Source: Mytilus californianus
Taxonomy: Eukaryota > Mollusca > Bivalvia > Mytilida > Mytilidae
Direction of reading: 5' to 3'
NCBI RefSeq assembly: GCF_021869535.1
Contig: NW_026262734.1
Span: 76,756,339 to 76,820,338 of the forward strand
Length of the DNA: 64,000 nucleotides
How positions within the stretch are numbered: position 1 is the stretch's first letter; the number at the start of each line of letters is the position of its first letter. This document shows positions 25,001 through 33,379 of the stretch, piece after piece. Made by a program: the position numbers and the translations under genes. Under the pieces are notes generated by a model. The model saw nothing but the letters and a program-made list of their open reading frames with translations, was not told the origin of the DNA and did no database searches.

Positions 25001-25435
25001 ATGATATTTGTTTATGTATTAGATCACCTAGTCCTTTACACAGACACTAGATTTGTTGTTTGCCTTTGACAACTGTTACTCTTATTGAGACGTATGTATT
25101 CTAATGTAGGTGGAAAGCAACAGGATTCATTATTTGTATTAGTTTTGTATTTCTGAAGTAAAAATAGGGAGATAACCATTCTGGTATACAGATGTCTTAT
25201 GGTCTGTTGAACTATATTTGGTATATAAATCATTGTGAGATTAATATGTTTATTAAAGAATGCCTGATGTTAACCTCATTCCAAGGGGTAATTAGTCAAC
25301 TATATGAATACTTTATAGTAAAAGCAATAGATGGACTGTATTTGTTAGTGAGTCAACATCAATGTCTGGAATTACCTGACCTTGACCTATATTTTTTGTT
25401 TCTTCATGGATTACCATTAGTTTTTGTCTTGTCTT
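22076..25435 (+). other. KMT5A 3' UTR and downstream AT-rich sequence
   Basis: No second gene recognised. The stretch probably includes a long 3' UTR; possible poly(A) signals include AATAAA at 24139-24144. A MITE sits at 22485-22980. The transcript end cannot be placed from sequence alone. Confidence 0.5.
22485..22980. mobile_element. 496-bp MITE with TA target duplication
   Basis: AGGTTCCACTAAAGTCAAAA at the left is mirrored by TTTTGACTTTAGTGGAACCT at the right, flanked by TA (22483-22484, 22981-22982). The inverted arms continue well inward (TTTGCCTGTATTTTTCAACC against GGTTGAAAAATACAGGCAAA). No coding capacity; Tc1/mariner-like by its duplication. It lies in the likely 3' UTR or flank of KMT5A. 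Confidence 0.8.
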
Positions 25436-25439
25436 GAGG

Positions 25440-25585
25440 AAGTCGATATAGGAAACTTTAAGTGTATGGTTACCAGCATCGTTGTTGAAGGCCGTATAGT
25501 GACCTATAGTTGTTAATTTCTGTGTCATTTAATCTCTGGTGGAGAGTTGTCTTATTGGCAATCATACCACATCTTCTTATTTTTG
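25440..25585 (+). repeat. Dispersed element tail
   Basis: Contains TTGTTGAAGGCCGTATAGTG, then TGGTGGAGAGTTGTCTTATT and a CATACCACATCTTCTTATTT end. Same family as 4120-4265 and the reversed 16640 copy. Confidence 0.6.
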
Positions 25586-26079
25586 ATTCAGCCATGCTGG
25601 ATCTAAGTGACCACTCCAGATTTGGAGATGGTGCAAAATTCTAGGTTGAAGACATGTCATGAAAATAATTATGTGTTTCTATGACTTGCAGAAACTTAGA
25701 CATCATTTTAATGATCAACTGCCAACCTTTAATATGTTATTTGTCCTTAAATTAAGAAAAGGTTGGGCGAACAACTTCTTTATTTTAGATATACACTTGC
25801 ATATAGTCCCTTTGTAAAAAAAATTTATATAAAATTGTCACTTATTAATTAATTCGGAAAATGTGATTTATCAAAGAGGTAGGGCCATTTTCCCGTGAGT
25901 TTTTTTCATTTAATTAGCTAGGTAAATCATGTTTTTAAATAGCCCGATAGATGCTAATTATAGTATATGAAAACGCGTCACATTATCTATTTTCATACCT
26001 TGAACAGGTATTCCTACAATAAGGCCAAGACTATTGAATTTTTTTTTGTTTATCAAAACCAATATTGATTTTGTTTGTT

Positions 26080-26745
26080 AGTGCCCCTGAGGAGCATTAA
26101 AATATGAATTAACAACTAAAAGATATTCAAAATTAGTTTTGTATTAAAAACATGGTGCTTCAGTTAGCGTGTTAATGTTGGTAGGTGATTTGTAACCCAG
26201 TTTTTGGTGGGGTTCGTGTTGCTGAGACTTTAGTTTTCTATGTTGTGACATCTGTCCTATTATTTGTCTGTTTGTCTTTTTATTTTAGGCCATGGCGCTG
26301 TCAGTTTGTTTTCGATCTATGAGTTTGAATGTCCCTCTGGTATCTTTCGTCCCTCTTTTGTAGCGTACATGTATTTCACAGCTTCGTTTAACTTAAAACT
26401 AACAATATATTAAACAAGAATGTGTCCATAATACATGGATGCCCCACTCGTACTATCATTTTCTATGTTCAGTGAACCGTGGAATTGGGGTAAAAACTGA
26501 TTTAGCATTAAAATGAGAGAGATCATATCATAGGGATCATGTGTACTAAGTTTCAAGTTGGTTGGACTTCCACTTCATCAAAAACTACCTTGACCAAAAA
26601 CTTTAACCTGAAACGGGACAGACGGACAAACGAAGGGACGGACGGACGGACAAAAGAACAAATGGACGCACATACCGAAAAACTAAATGCCCCTAAGTGT
26701 CGCCTAAAAAGGGGGTTAAATATAAATACAAGAAACATTTAATAA
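26080..26745. repeat. Two adjacent dispersed repeat fragments
   Basis: 26150-26370 contains TTTTTGGTGGGGTTCGTGTT and GCGCTGTCAGTTTGTTTTCG. 26405-26690 contains AACAAGAATGTGTCCATAAT and ends in an ACGGACGGACGGAC run. I associate both with abundant bivalve repeats (from memory). Small ORFs on both strands here are not credible genes. Confidence 0.55.
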
Positions 26746-27715
26746 TCTTATTATCTGATATAAATCAGCTAATCTGATTCAAGATCAGTCTCTGTTTATT
26801 GCCAAGAAGCCAAAAAATATCAGACGCATTTAACTGGGATGTTGTTTTCCTCAATCTGGATGTATCTATATCTATACACTGTTCCGGTTTTTAGGCAGTT
26901 AAGCTGCCTTATGCTAGCACCCTAGATTTGTGTTCTTCCCAACGAACGTTGAAAAAAGTGCCATTATAACAATCTAGCAGGCTGATATGTTATTTATAAC
27001 TAATTGGACCTTTTTTTCATACTTTTAATTCTGGAATACAAAAAATATAACCAGAATAACCTTAAATGATCGTCGAACGACCCATAATATTTGAAGTTGC
27101 ACATAGGAAATAGTGCTCAATAGAAATCCGTACGTAGTTTATTATCCCCTGTGCTTTTGGCTAAGATGTCAAAGAACAATTGTATGAAATATTTCATCGC
27201 CGAAAATATGTAATTACTAGTCGTTTATATTTCCCAAATGGCAAAATGCGCAGGAATATTGTTCATGTACAACAAATCTCTATGACAGAGGAAATAGTTA
27301 TATATCTAAGTTGGCGGTAATTTTACAACTTTTCTTGTCAAATAAGGACAAATAAGGTTGTCGTTTTATGAATGAAACGAAGTCATGAAACAGATCCGGA
27401 AATCGACGTCGATGGGATGTTTTAAGCAATGTAGACAACACGTCCCCGAGACAAGTCGGACCGAATCCACTCGAACCGTCTAAGAAGACAACTCGGACCG
27501 CTTGTCAGATTTACTTAGGGTTTCATAAAATGTTAGACTAACATGTCTAGCGGAGCCATAAATCTTTTGTTTGTGCATTGGGGTCTATTTAGGGGTATTT
27601 TGAGGGGCCTAAAGAAGGGATGGGTTTACTGTAGAACCCTATGGGGTTTTATTTTTTAAATTTTCAAATGACTATTTCTCGAAAACAGTAAGTGATAGAC
27701 ACACGCGGTCTTCAG
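26746..27715. other. Sequence between repeats and the nested elements
   Basis: No gene, RNA or clear repeat recognised. It is the outside flank of the large nested element that begins near 27716. Confidence 0.5.
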
Positions 27716-27955
27716 TAATGAGTAAAGGACAATAAAACAAATCAAATAAAGTATAGGGTGAGTCCCTGTGGGTCATCCCAACCCCCTTCAATTTGAAAAT
27801 GTGCTTTTATCTTGTAAACGGTCGCAATCCCCACCCTTAAACCATATATATACTTGTATGGGACAATAAAACAAATCAAATGAAAATAATTAGGGGGATT
27901 ACCCGGTGTCACCCACCCCCTTCTGTTTGAGAATTTGTAAACGGCCGAGATCCCC
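27716..27955 (+). repeat. Outer element, outermost part of left inverted end
   Basis: Two diverged ~125-bp units. The array breaks exactly at ATCCCC (27950-27955), where the Polinton is inserted, and resumes at 41378 with the same ATCCCC, keeping the unit phase. This is the empty-site logic for the Polinton insertion. Confidence 0.8.
27950..27955. other. Polinton target-site duplication, left copy (ATCCCC)
   Basis: ATCCCC directly precedes the element end AGTAGTATGAAAAGG and matches 41378-41383 after the other end. Six bases is the established duplication size of Maverick/Polinton elements. Confidence 0.93.
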
Positions 27956-28006
27956 AGTAGTATGAAAAGGCCGATTCTGCCGCAATCGCATTTTCAAGGG
28001 GAAATC
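27956..28006 (+). repeat. Polinton terminal inverted repeat, left
   Basis: Starts AGTAGTATGAAAAGGCCGAT and ends TTTTCAAGGGGAAATC. Identical by eye over 51 bases to the complement of 41327-41377, then diverging. AG is the usual Polinton 5' end. 51 bp is short, since hundreds of bases are common in the family. Confidence 0.93.
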
Positions 28007-28143
28007 TAGCATGAATTCAACTTTTTTTTTACAATGTAAATGGACCAGCATTTTAATTAGTCTAAGGGTAAATACAAATATGGCTTTTGCAAACAATGGT
28101 AGAGATACCTTAAAGGGATGTAATCCTAGGGTAGAAACAAAAT

Positions 28144-28506
28144 ATGGCTTTCGTACAAAAGATGGAGGAACTTAAAAGTTCAAAAATTACAGACAACGAT
28201 TTTATGAACGATTATGTTTTCGAGGAAAAGGCAAAGGATCAGAGCCTGGAAACCCTGAAATGGAAGGAACTCTCAACCGGTGTGATCACTAAAATCCTGG
28301 AATTGGTGGAAGTAGATGGTAAGTTTGGAAAGAGTAAGATCCTCACCTTGAAAAACAGAGAAGGAGAAACGAATAGGGTGTGGGCCTGCAGTGGACTGAA
28401 CAGAGAGACAGGACCCATGGTAGGAGCCTTCGTGAGAAGTACAGGCTTTAAAGTCAGCAAAAAGACCAAGCAGGAGTACTTCTCTTACGACCTTGTGAGA
28501 AATTAA
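28144..28506 (+). CDS. Small Polinton protein, 120 residues, function unknown (possible OB-fold)
   Basis: The only plus-strand gene at the left end, starting 137 bp inside the terminal repeat. Reads MAFVQKMEELKSSKITDNDF at its start, then a middle rich in alternating beta-type residues (WKELSTGVITKILEL, then KSKILTLKNREGETNRVWAC) and a FVRSTGFKVSKKTKQEYF end. The pattern, with repeated short beta strands and basic residues, would suit a small single-strand-binding-like OB fold, but I see no signature that proves it. The start is the first ATG; the upstream bases (GAAACAAAATATG) lack the TAAATG signal of the virion genes, so it may be expressed in a different class, possibly early (inference). 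Its intact frame in a decayed element is notable. Confidence 0.7.
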   Translation: MAFVQKMEELKSSKITDNDFMNDYVFEEKAKDQSLETLKWKELSTGVITKILELVEVDGKFGKSKILTLKNREGETNRVWACSGLNRETGPMVGAFVRSTGFKVSKKTKQEYFSYDLVRN

Positions 28507-28546
28507 GTCCAAAAAAAAATAATGGGCCGGGTGGGGTACAAAAAAT

Positions 28547-28580
28547 TTTTCCGATCCGACATTTCTGCCGGATTGGAAAA
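28547..28580. terminator. Hairpin between convergent genes
   Basis: TTTTCCGATCCG (28547-28558) pairs with CGGATTGGAAAA (28569-28580), 12 pairs including one G-U, with a 10-base loop, followed by a T run. It lies between the convergent genes ending at 28506 (+) and 28688 (-). A similar hairpin sits in the other convergent gap (36106-36135). Confidence 0.5.
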
Positions 28581-28589
28581 GTTTTTTTT

Positions 28590-28687
28590 TATGCTTGAAA
28601 CGGAGCACATCATGAAGTGAAGCGGAATGGAGCACATCGTGAAACGATGTGTGGAGTGAAGTGTAACGGAATGATGTGTGACGTTTT
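28590..28687. other. Short inverted motifs in the convergent gap
   Basis: Contains GGAGCACATC repeated twice and the palindrome CACATCGTGAAACGATGTG (28633-28651). No gene. Probably untranslated 3' ends of the two convergent genes. Confidence 0.4.
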
Positions 28688-29152
28688 TTACGGCGCATGC
28701 GCATTAAGGTCCTCACTAAAAGAGGTGGAAGGTTGTCGGAGCTTATCTTTTTCATCGTAGTAGTTTTTGAGGCAGGTGGTGCTTTTCCCAAACTCAGCAT
28801 CATCAATTTGTTCATCATCAGCCAAAGCAGTACTAATACATTGTTCAACCAAAAATTTTGTGGACTGTGCCAATTGTAAGGTGTCGCGGTGTTTTTTCTT
28901 CTTTTTCATGATACGCCTTGAGATTAGTGTGAGTACCATCACGCTAGTGGCACTGAAGCACGCAAGGGATCCTAGGGGAAGGGAGGCTATAATACCTATA
29001 CCGGTCAAAGCTGAACCCATGGTGCAGCTGGTTAACACCAAACTGCCCACAGAACAAACACCCAGTGCTACAGATACAACTTTGTCCAGACGTTTGTAGA
29101 TCTTCAAGGTATGTTGATACTTATGTATATCCGCGTTGAGTTGATCTTCCAT
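28688..29152 (-). CDS. Polinton membrane protein, 154 residues, possible 5' frame break
   Basis: Begins MEDQLNADIHKYQHTLKIYK (amphipathic), then has two hydrophobic stretches (about residues 27-49 and 51-78, rich in G, S, L, V), a lysine cluster (IMKKKKKHRD) and an acidic C-terminal helix region. I regard this as a recurrent Polinton hypothetical membrane protein (memory-based). The typical start signal TATAAATAAATG lies at 29185-29196 upstream, but its ATG (29187) is in another frame, which runs only 27 codons before a stop. An in-frame TGA lies upstream of 29152. So either 29152 is the true start, or a one-base indel near 29153-29180 has separated the gene from its normal start. No homopolymer explains it. 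Confidence 0.65.
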   Translation of the reverse strand: MEDQLNADIHKYQHTLKIYKRLDKVVSVALGVCSVGSLVLTSCTMGSALTGIGIIASLPLGSLACFSATSVMVLTLISRRIMKKKKKHRDTLQLAQSTKFLVEQCISTALADDEQIDDAEFGKSTTCLKNYYDEKDKLRQPSTSFSEDLNAHAP

Positions 29153-29187
29153 ACATTCGACTCTGGTCCAGAATCTAAATCATCCAT

Positions 29188-29196
29188 TTATTTATA
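29188..29196 (-). promoter_or_regulatory. TATAAATAA start signal before the membrane-protein gene
   Basis: TATAAATAA abuts ATG at 29187. The TAA stop of the preceding gene (29192-29194) lies inside the signal. Confidence 0.6.
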
Positions 29197-29770
29197 GGAG
29201 CATACCGAGGAGGGGAATAATTTTGAAGGGTCTGTTAGCACCTAAGATCAGACCAGCTCCGTCGTGGAATTGCTGACCACGCTTCAAGTAGAGTCCATCA
29301 CCATAGGTGATCCGGGCGTTTGAAGGTTTGAGGTAGAGACCGTTGCCACTAGGTTTCACGGTGCAAACGCATCCACCACGTTTCAGGTACAATCCAGACC
29401 CTAAGGCCTTGTTGACGGCTACACCACCAAGACCACTCAAGGCTCCAACACCCAAGGCGGGTAGAATGGTTTTTGCTAACATGGGGAGTGCCCTCATTGC
29501 CAGCCCCGCCAACATGGGTAGGAAGCCACCCACCTTCTGCATGTTTTCCTTCAATTGGGTCGCACTCAACTCTAGGACCATACCACCAGTACCCTTTTGT
29601 AGGAGCTTGGCGATCTTTTGAACCTGGCGGGTGGTGAGCCACATCTTGTGTTCGCCTTGCAGGTTTGCGTGGGACAAACGAATGGAGACCGGACAACCTT
29701 TCTAAGCCGCCCGTTGTAGTTTATCAGCTTGACCTTTTGTCAAGTTCAAACCTTGTTCGTGATAAGTCAT
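29192..29770 (-). pseudogene. Glycine-rich core-like Polinton protein with internal TAG
   Basis: From the ATG at 29770, which follows a perfect TATAAATAA, the frame is open for 22 codons (MTYHEQGLNLTKGQADKLQR and two alanines). It meets TAG at 29702-29704 and then continues open, same frame, for another 169 codons. After the TAG come a LSHANLQGEHKMWLTTRQVQ segment, an alanine/leucine/glycine hydrophobic middle and three repeats of a G-x-GLYLK motif (GSGLYLKRGG, GNGLYLKP, GDGLYLKRG). The basic start, hydrophobic middle and repeats resemble the pX-like virion core proteins proposed for adintoviruses (tentative). The next internal ATG is HKMWL, 42 codons in. Either a nonsense mutation or readthrough; the protein context on both sides of the TAG looks continuous. 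Confidence 0.75.
29702..29704 (-). other. Internal TAG in the core-like gene
   Basis: Codon 23 of the frame that starts at 29770. No homopolymer is adjacent, so a sequencing indel is not the explanation. Confidence 0.85.
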
Positions 29771-29779
29771 TTATTTATA
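29771..29779 (-). promoter_or_regulatory. TATAAATAA start signal before the core-like gene
   Basis: Perfect TATAAATAAATG. The stop TAA (29775-29777) of the upstream penton-like gene lies within it. Confidence 0.65.
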
Positions 29780-30545
29780 CCTCACGAAGATGAAAGCGGA
29801 TGGTGAGATGTTCACCCCTGAAATCGATGGGCCTACCATCTTGATCGGTGAGATACGTTTGCATGCGATTGATGGTTCGCAAGGTCACCGGCAAGTATAC
29901 TAGATTCTTTGGGGTTTGAATGATCTTCATACCAGGACCGTCTGCGGGAAAGAAGCTGTAGATGGTAGACTGCTGTGTACCATTCACATAACTTCCATGG
30001 ATGATATCACTATTCACCAGAATGCTGTTGATGCTGATGATATTTACAATGTGTTCCCCTTCCGTATAGCCGTTTGTGATCATATCGAACGTGTAAATCT
30101 GCCGCTCGAATCCCAAGACGGCGTTGATGCTATTGACAACGTTGAAGTCTACTTGATAGTGTCTGGCGAGGGTCAGCGTTGCTCTTAGGGTCGCCCGGTT
30201 GGCATCGATGATGATCTTCGTTTTGTGTTTGTTGAGCCGCAGCCGCCGCTGGATCTCATTGTTGATGTCTTCGATGTCATAGGAACCTGTGCTTAGTGCG
30301 ATGGGAAACCAGTTGGCACCATCGTCGGGGGAGTAGCGGAAGGAATTGTTACCTGTATGAATGTTGGGGATGGAGTTATAGGTTTCCAGGTTTACCAATG
30401 CCATCTCGTAGGCCTTGGATTCCTTGAGTTGTAGTGGGGGGTTGAATCGGGTAAGGATTTGGCTATCGTTTCCAGAGACGATGAAGGAAAACCCATGCTT
30501 TGGGTCGGTATTATCGACAATTTGCTGCAACAATGTGTTGTCCAT
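29775..30545 (-). CDS. Minor capsid (penton-like) protein
   Basis: 256 residues. Starts MDNTLLQQIVDNTDPKHGFS and has a conserved-looking segment ESKAYEMALVNLETYNSIPN followed by NSFRYSPDDGANWFPIALS and SYDIEDINNEI. In Polinton-type elements the protein next to the major capsid gene, of about this size and rich in beta strands, is the single-jelly-roll vertex (penton) protein; I assign this one by position and the YSPDDG/YDIEDIN block, which I recognise from such elements. It would form the five-fold vertices of the icosahedral shell. ATG at 30543-30545 follows CATAAATAA; the stop of the small gene upstream ends one base before it, so the genes are end to end. Frame intact. Confidence 0.78.
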   Translation of the reverse strand: MDNTLLQQIVDNTDPKHGFSFIVSGNDSQILTRFNPPLQLKESKAYEMALVNLETYNSIPNIHTGNNSFRYSPDDGANWFPIALSTGSYDIEDINNEIQRRLRLNKHKTKIIIDANRATLRATLTLARHYQVDFNVVNSINAVLGFERQIYTFDMITNGYTEGEHIVNIISINSILVNSDIIHGSYVNGTQQSTIYSFFPADGPGMKIIQTPKNLVYLPVTLRTINRMQTYLTDQDGRPIDFRGEHLTIRFHLREV

Positions 30546-30695
30546 TTATTTATGGTAGACCATTGTCACATATTTTTGCTTCCACTCTTCGATACCGTCA
30601 TACTGCTCCTTGAGTTGTTTTCCAGCTTTCACCACGATTGCGTAGACCTCGGCGGGACGACTGGCAAAGAGGAGTTGTAGGTGAATTTTATCCAT
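30546..30695 (-). CDS. Tiny 49-residue Polinton protein between the two capsid genes
   Basis: ATG at 30693-30695, TAA at 30546-30548 directly abutting the next ATG. It begins MDKIHLQLLFASRPAEVYAI, then VVKAGKQLKEQYDGIEEWKQ, then KYVTMVYHK. It fills the whole gap between the major-capsid stop and the penton-like start. It has the same MD start and a TAAATG-type signal (AAAAGTAAATG). The middle is a predicted amphipathic helix rich in K, E and Q. No family recognised. The tight packing and matching start signal argue for a real gene; a capsid cement or assembly peptide is speculation. Confidence 0.65.
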   Translation of the reverse strand: MDKIHLQLLFASRPAEVYAIVVKAGKQLKEQYDGIEEWKQKYVTMVYHK

Positions 30696-30701
30696 TTACT
30701 T

Positions 30702-31988
30702 TTAGTACACAACGTTCATCTTTTGACCATCGGATTCAAACTGTAGGATTCTGTCGGAAATGACAAGTGCAAACGCCTCGGTGTTGGCTGGAACATTGCG
30801 GGCGAATTCTGCTCGGATCTGAATATCCACCGTAGATTCTTTGAGACGCTCAGACTGATGACTCACATCAATCACAAACAAGGGGTACAAGTCGATGTAA
30901 TCGGAGGGATTAATACCACCATTACTGAGGAGACTGTCCATGTTATGGAATTTCTTTCTGAAGTCGGAGGCCTCTTTGAACACTCTGGCGATCCTATTTT
31001 CGTTGAAAGCTGCATTATAGTCGACTGCTGGATAACGTTCAGCGTTGAGGGTGACATGGATATTTCGCAATCGACAGTGATCGAACACGGCAGCATTATG
31101 GGTTTGGTCACCACTTTTGTTGGTTTGGAAGGCAACAATGATATATCTAGGCTTTTCGCGACCACTCTTGGCAGCTAGGCGCCAGTTAAACTGTGAGGCT
31201 TGGGGAACGGCTATGGAATCACACTGTCTCATGCGAAATCCACAGTGGATCTTGGATTTACTTTGGATGGTTTTGTACAGTTGCATCTTATTTTCGTCTG
31301 AGGGGGTGATGTGAGGGACGAACCACGATAGTTTACTCAGGACGATCTTTGCCGGATCGTTGACGGCAGCTGCTCTCAAAATGGCATTAGCATTTGAATC
31401 GCGAACGAGTGAGAGTTCGTGTCTGAACCCGTACACTATTTTGTTGTAATCATCTGCAAATCCAAAAATATGTTTTAGGGGGATGGCAAACGAAAACGAT
31501 CCTTTGTTGGTGGGCTTGGTGATAATGTATCCATGGCGGGCTGCAAATCCAGTGTTCTCAGCTTCGGCATCGGTGGAAGAATCCTTATACCACAGTTGGT
31601 TGAGACCTTGCGATTTGGAAAAGTCGTCGGGGTAGGTTAACATTCCCAGCATAGTGGTGGCGATGCCGGGGTCGTTTATATGTTCGATCTGCTGACCGGA
31701 AAGCCTGTAACTGATGCTCTTGAAGAGATACATGATACCATTATGGGTGAGCGACACAAGATCGCCATCGGCATATGCTGTGTCATCATTCTTGAGAAGT
31801 CGACCTTCTACCACGAGATAACTTTCGGCGGGGTGTAGGAACAAATCCTGGGTTTCGATGTTGATTCGGATTTCAGCACCGGGATTGTTCAGCTGGGCAC
31901 CGGCTTGTGGTTCGTATTCTCGAACCTGATATTCCTGGAGACTTTCGTCGAAGGTCAACCCTTCGGTGATTGTAAGGATGTCAGACAT
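30702..31988 (-). CDS. MCP: Major capsid protein, double-jelly-roll (hexon-like)
   Basis: 428 residues, starting MSDILTITEGLTFDESLQEY. The chain is beta-rich and lacks membrane segments. The N-terminal part contains AGAQLNNPGAEIRINIETQD and LFLHPAESYLVVEGRL, the central part FSFAIPLKHIFGFADDYNK and GFRHELSLVRDSNANAILR, and the C-terminal part YPLFVIDVSHQSERLK and EAFALVISDRILQFESDG. This arrangement and the LPLKHIFGF-like segment match the Polinton major capsid family, relatives of the adenovirus hexon class (recognised by pattern, no profile run). It would form pseudo-hexameric trimers in the shell. The frame is intact. The start lies 7 bases downstream of the TATAAATAA signal (31996-32004), unlike its neighbours where the ATG abuts it. 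Confidence 0.87.
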   Translation of the reverse strand: MSDILTITEGLTFDESLQEYQVREYEPQAGAQLNNPGAEIRINIETQDLFLHPAESYLVVEGRLLKNDDTAYADGDLVSLTHNGIMYLFKSISYRLSGQQIEHINDPGIATTMLGMLTYPDDFSKSQGLNQLWYKDSSTDAEAENTGFAARHGYIITKPTNKGSFSFAIPLKHIFGFADDYNKIVYGFRHELSLVRDSNANAILRAAAVNDPAKIVLSKLSWFVPHITPSDENKMQLYKTIQSKSKIHCGFRMRQCDSIAVPQASQFNWRLAAKSGREKPRYIIVAFQTNKSGDQTHNAAVFDHCRLRNIHVTLNAERYPAVDYNAAFNENRIARVFKEASDFRKKFHNMDSLLSNGGINPSDYIDLYPLFVIDVSHQSERLKESTVDIQIRAEFARNVPANTEAFALVISDRILQFESDGQKMNVVY

Positions 31989-31995
31989 AATGTAT

Positions 31996-32004
31996 TTATT
32001 TATA
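31996..32004 (-). promoter_or_regulatory. TATAAATAA signal before the major capsid gene
   Basis: Followed by ATACATT and then ATG at 31988. Its TAA is the stop codon of the upstream 115-residue gene. Confidence 0.6.
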
Positions 32005-32343
32005 GCGTTGGACGAAGTCGTGGATGGTTTTGATACCAGAGCCGGAGATTAGATTGTTTAACCGAACTTGCTCTGGCTTCTTGCGTTGAACACTAGGCTG
32101 TTGAGGGGTTTTAATACGTTTCCTGGGGCGGGTCACTTTATCAACCACATGGTCGACGGCTTTGGAAGCCCCTTTTTCAACACCTTTCAAGGCTGCATTG
32201 GTGGCAGCGTTCATGGCCTTACTTCCTAGGGTTTGGGCGGTAGAGGAAGTAAACATGCGTCCAGCCAAACTGGCGATTGTGTCAAACAGTCCTTTACCAC
32301 CGTAGGCGTACTTTCGAGCATAACCTTTCTTAATTTGCAACAT
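31996..32343 (-). CDS. Basic virion-core-like protein, 115 residues
   Basis: Starts MLQIKKGYARKYAYGGKGLF with a strongly basic N-terminus and a GGKG turn. An alanine-rich amphipathic helix follows (LGSKAMNAATNAALKGVEKG), then a second basic stretch (KVTRPRKRIKTPQQPSVQRK) and ISGSGIKTIHDFVQRYK at the end. The composition is that of a small DNA-condensing or membrane-active core protein such as adenovirus pVI/pX/pVII; which of these it parallels cannot be decided. It sits directly upstream of the major capsid gene and starts at a perfect TATAAATAAATG. The frame is intact. Confidence 0.7.
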   Translation of the reverse strand: MLQIKKGYARKYAYGGKGLFDTIASLAGRMFTSSTAQTLGSKAMNAATNAALKGVEKGASKAVDHVVDKVTRPRKRIKTPQQPSVQRKKPEQVRLNNLISGSGIKTIHDFVQRYK

Positions 32344-32352
32344 TTATTTATA
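32344..32352 (-). promoter_or_regulatory. TATAAATAA start signal before the core-like gene
   Basis: Perfect TATAAATAAATG (ATG at 32343). The TAA stop of the upstream gene (32348-32350) is inside it. Confidence 0.65.
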
Positions 32353-33165
32353 GGATGCTACGATGAAGCGCCTTATATTCATCGATACTAATATGTCTAC
32401 CCTTTTTCATAGCATCGATAATCGACACAATTTCGTTGCGCACACCATTGTTTCCTGCTCGGTATGCTGCAGCACACAGTTCCAAGCGATCGAGAAGCTG
32501 CTTGAAGTTGGAAGGAAGAAACACGGTTTGCAGCCCACTGCCAAACTTATCCTTCTTGTAGATGTGGGATACGATTTCCTTCCACTTGTAACTCTTATTC
32601 GCCTTCGGGGTTCTCGAGAGGGTGGAATTGCCTTGATACATGGCACCGGAACTTTTCAGGATCTCTGCATAGTCGTAAAGGTCGTCGGGCTCAAACGATT
32701 CTGGTTTCTTTTTCACCATGAGTTCCCAGAGACCAAGGGTTCCTTTGTACCTCACACCATCTACGAAAATATCATCATCGTCAAAAGTAACTGGTGAGCT
32801 TCCGATGAAGATACCATCGTTTTCAGATCGCAATCCAAAGGTGTGGTCGGCGGAAGGAGTCATACTGAGCTACAAATACTGCTGTGCTCGAGGTCCGAGG
32901 ACGGTGTCTGTAGGTGGTGCGATGGGTAGTGGATCAGCAAACTTGGCACTGCTGCAGGTAAATCTTCGATTGTTTTGGTGATTTTTGAAGCTGCTTCCCG
33001 CTGAGCCTCAACCACAGGCTTGAACACCCTGGAAAGGCCTCGGCTGAGTCCAATCTTGTCGAGACGATGTTGCATGTTGCTGGCTTGAATGCTCCGCTTA
33101 GTTTCATGCAACTCCTTTGCGAGCGCCTCACGCTGCTTAGGGTCGGTCATCTTGATAAACGTCAT
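32348..33165 (-). pseudogene. Conserved Polinton protein, broken by a frameshift and a TAG
   Basis: The gene starts at 33165 after a perfect TATAAATAAATG. Frame one encodes MTDPKQREALAKELHETKRS, a helical charged region (SRVFKPVVEAQREAASKITK) and loses sense near 32950, ending at 32860. Frame two carries the C-terminal half, open from 32863 to 32348: ADHTFGLRSENDGIFIGSS, then VDGVRYKGTLGLWELM and a basic end. Just upstream in frame two is a TAG (32870-32872) preceded by in-frame sequence, so two lesions separate the halves. I recognise the RYKGTLGLWELM-type motif as recurrent in Polinton hypothetical proteins (memory-based). Function unknown; its place among capsid genes suggests a virion role. 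Confidence 0.72.
32870..32872 (-). other. Internal TAG in the conserved Polinton protein
   Basis: TAG nine bases upstream of the ATG at 32863, in the frame of the C-terminal half. Confidence 0.7.
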
Positions 33166-33174
33166 TTATTTATA
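33166..33174 (-). promoter_or_regulatory. TATAAATAA start signal
   Basis: Perfect TATAAATAAATG with ATG at 33165. Confidence 0.65.
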
Positions 33175-33187
33175 GGAGCGAACGCTG

Positions 33188-33253
33188 TTGAACGCCCCTA
33201 AGCGATGGATTGAACGCCCCTAAGCGATGGATTGAACGCCCCTAAGCGATGGA
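33188..33253. repeat. 22-bp unit repeated three times in an intergenic gap
   Basis: TTGAACGCCCCTAAGCGATG plus GA occurs at 33188, 33210 and 33232 without mismatch. It lies in the 214-bp gap between the genes ending at 33380 and starting at 33165. The rest of the gap (33254-33379) has no gene. Confidence 0.9.
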
Positions 33254-33379
33254 CCGATTGTCCCATAGCGTTCTCCCATGATTTTTGCCTCCTGCCTTAG
33301 CGGGATGTAAAAACCGTCGATTTACCCCACTTCCCACAGGATTCTACGCGCTCTCCATGAATTTGGAAGAGCAGAAAGG

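Noticed and set aside
28273-28848. 191-codon minus-strand ORF over the left-end gene
   Set aside because: It spans a convergent gap and two real genes in other frames; composition is not protein-like.
30858-31314. Plus-strand ORFs across the major capsid gene
   Set aside because: Shadows of the 428-residue frame.
33188-33253. CRISPR-like direct repeats
   Set aside because: Units are head to tail without spacers, in an animal genome.
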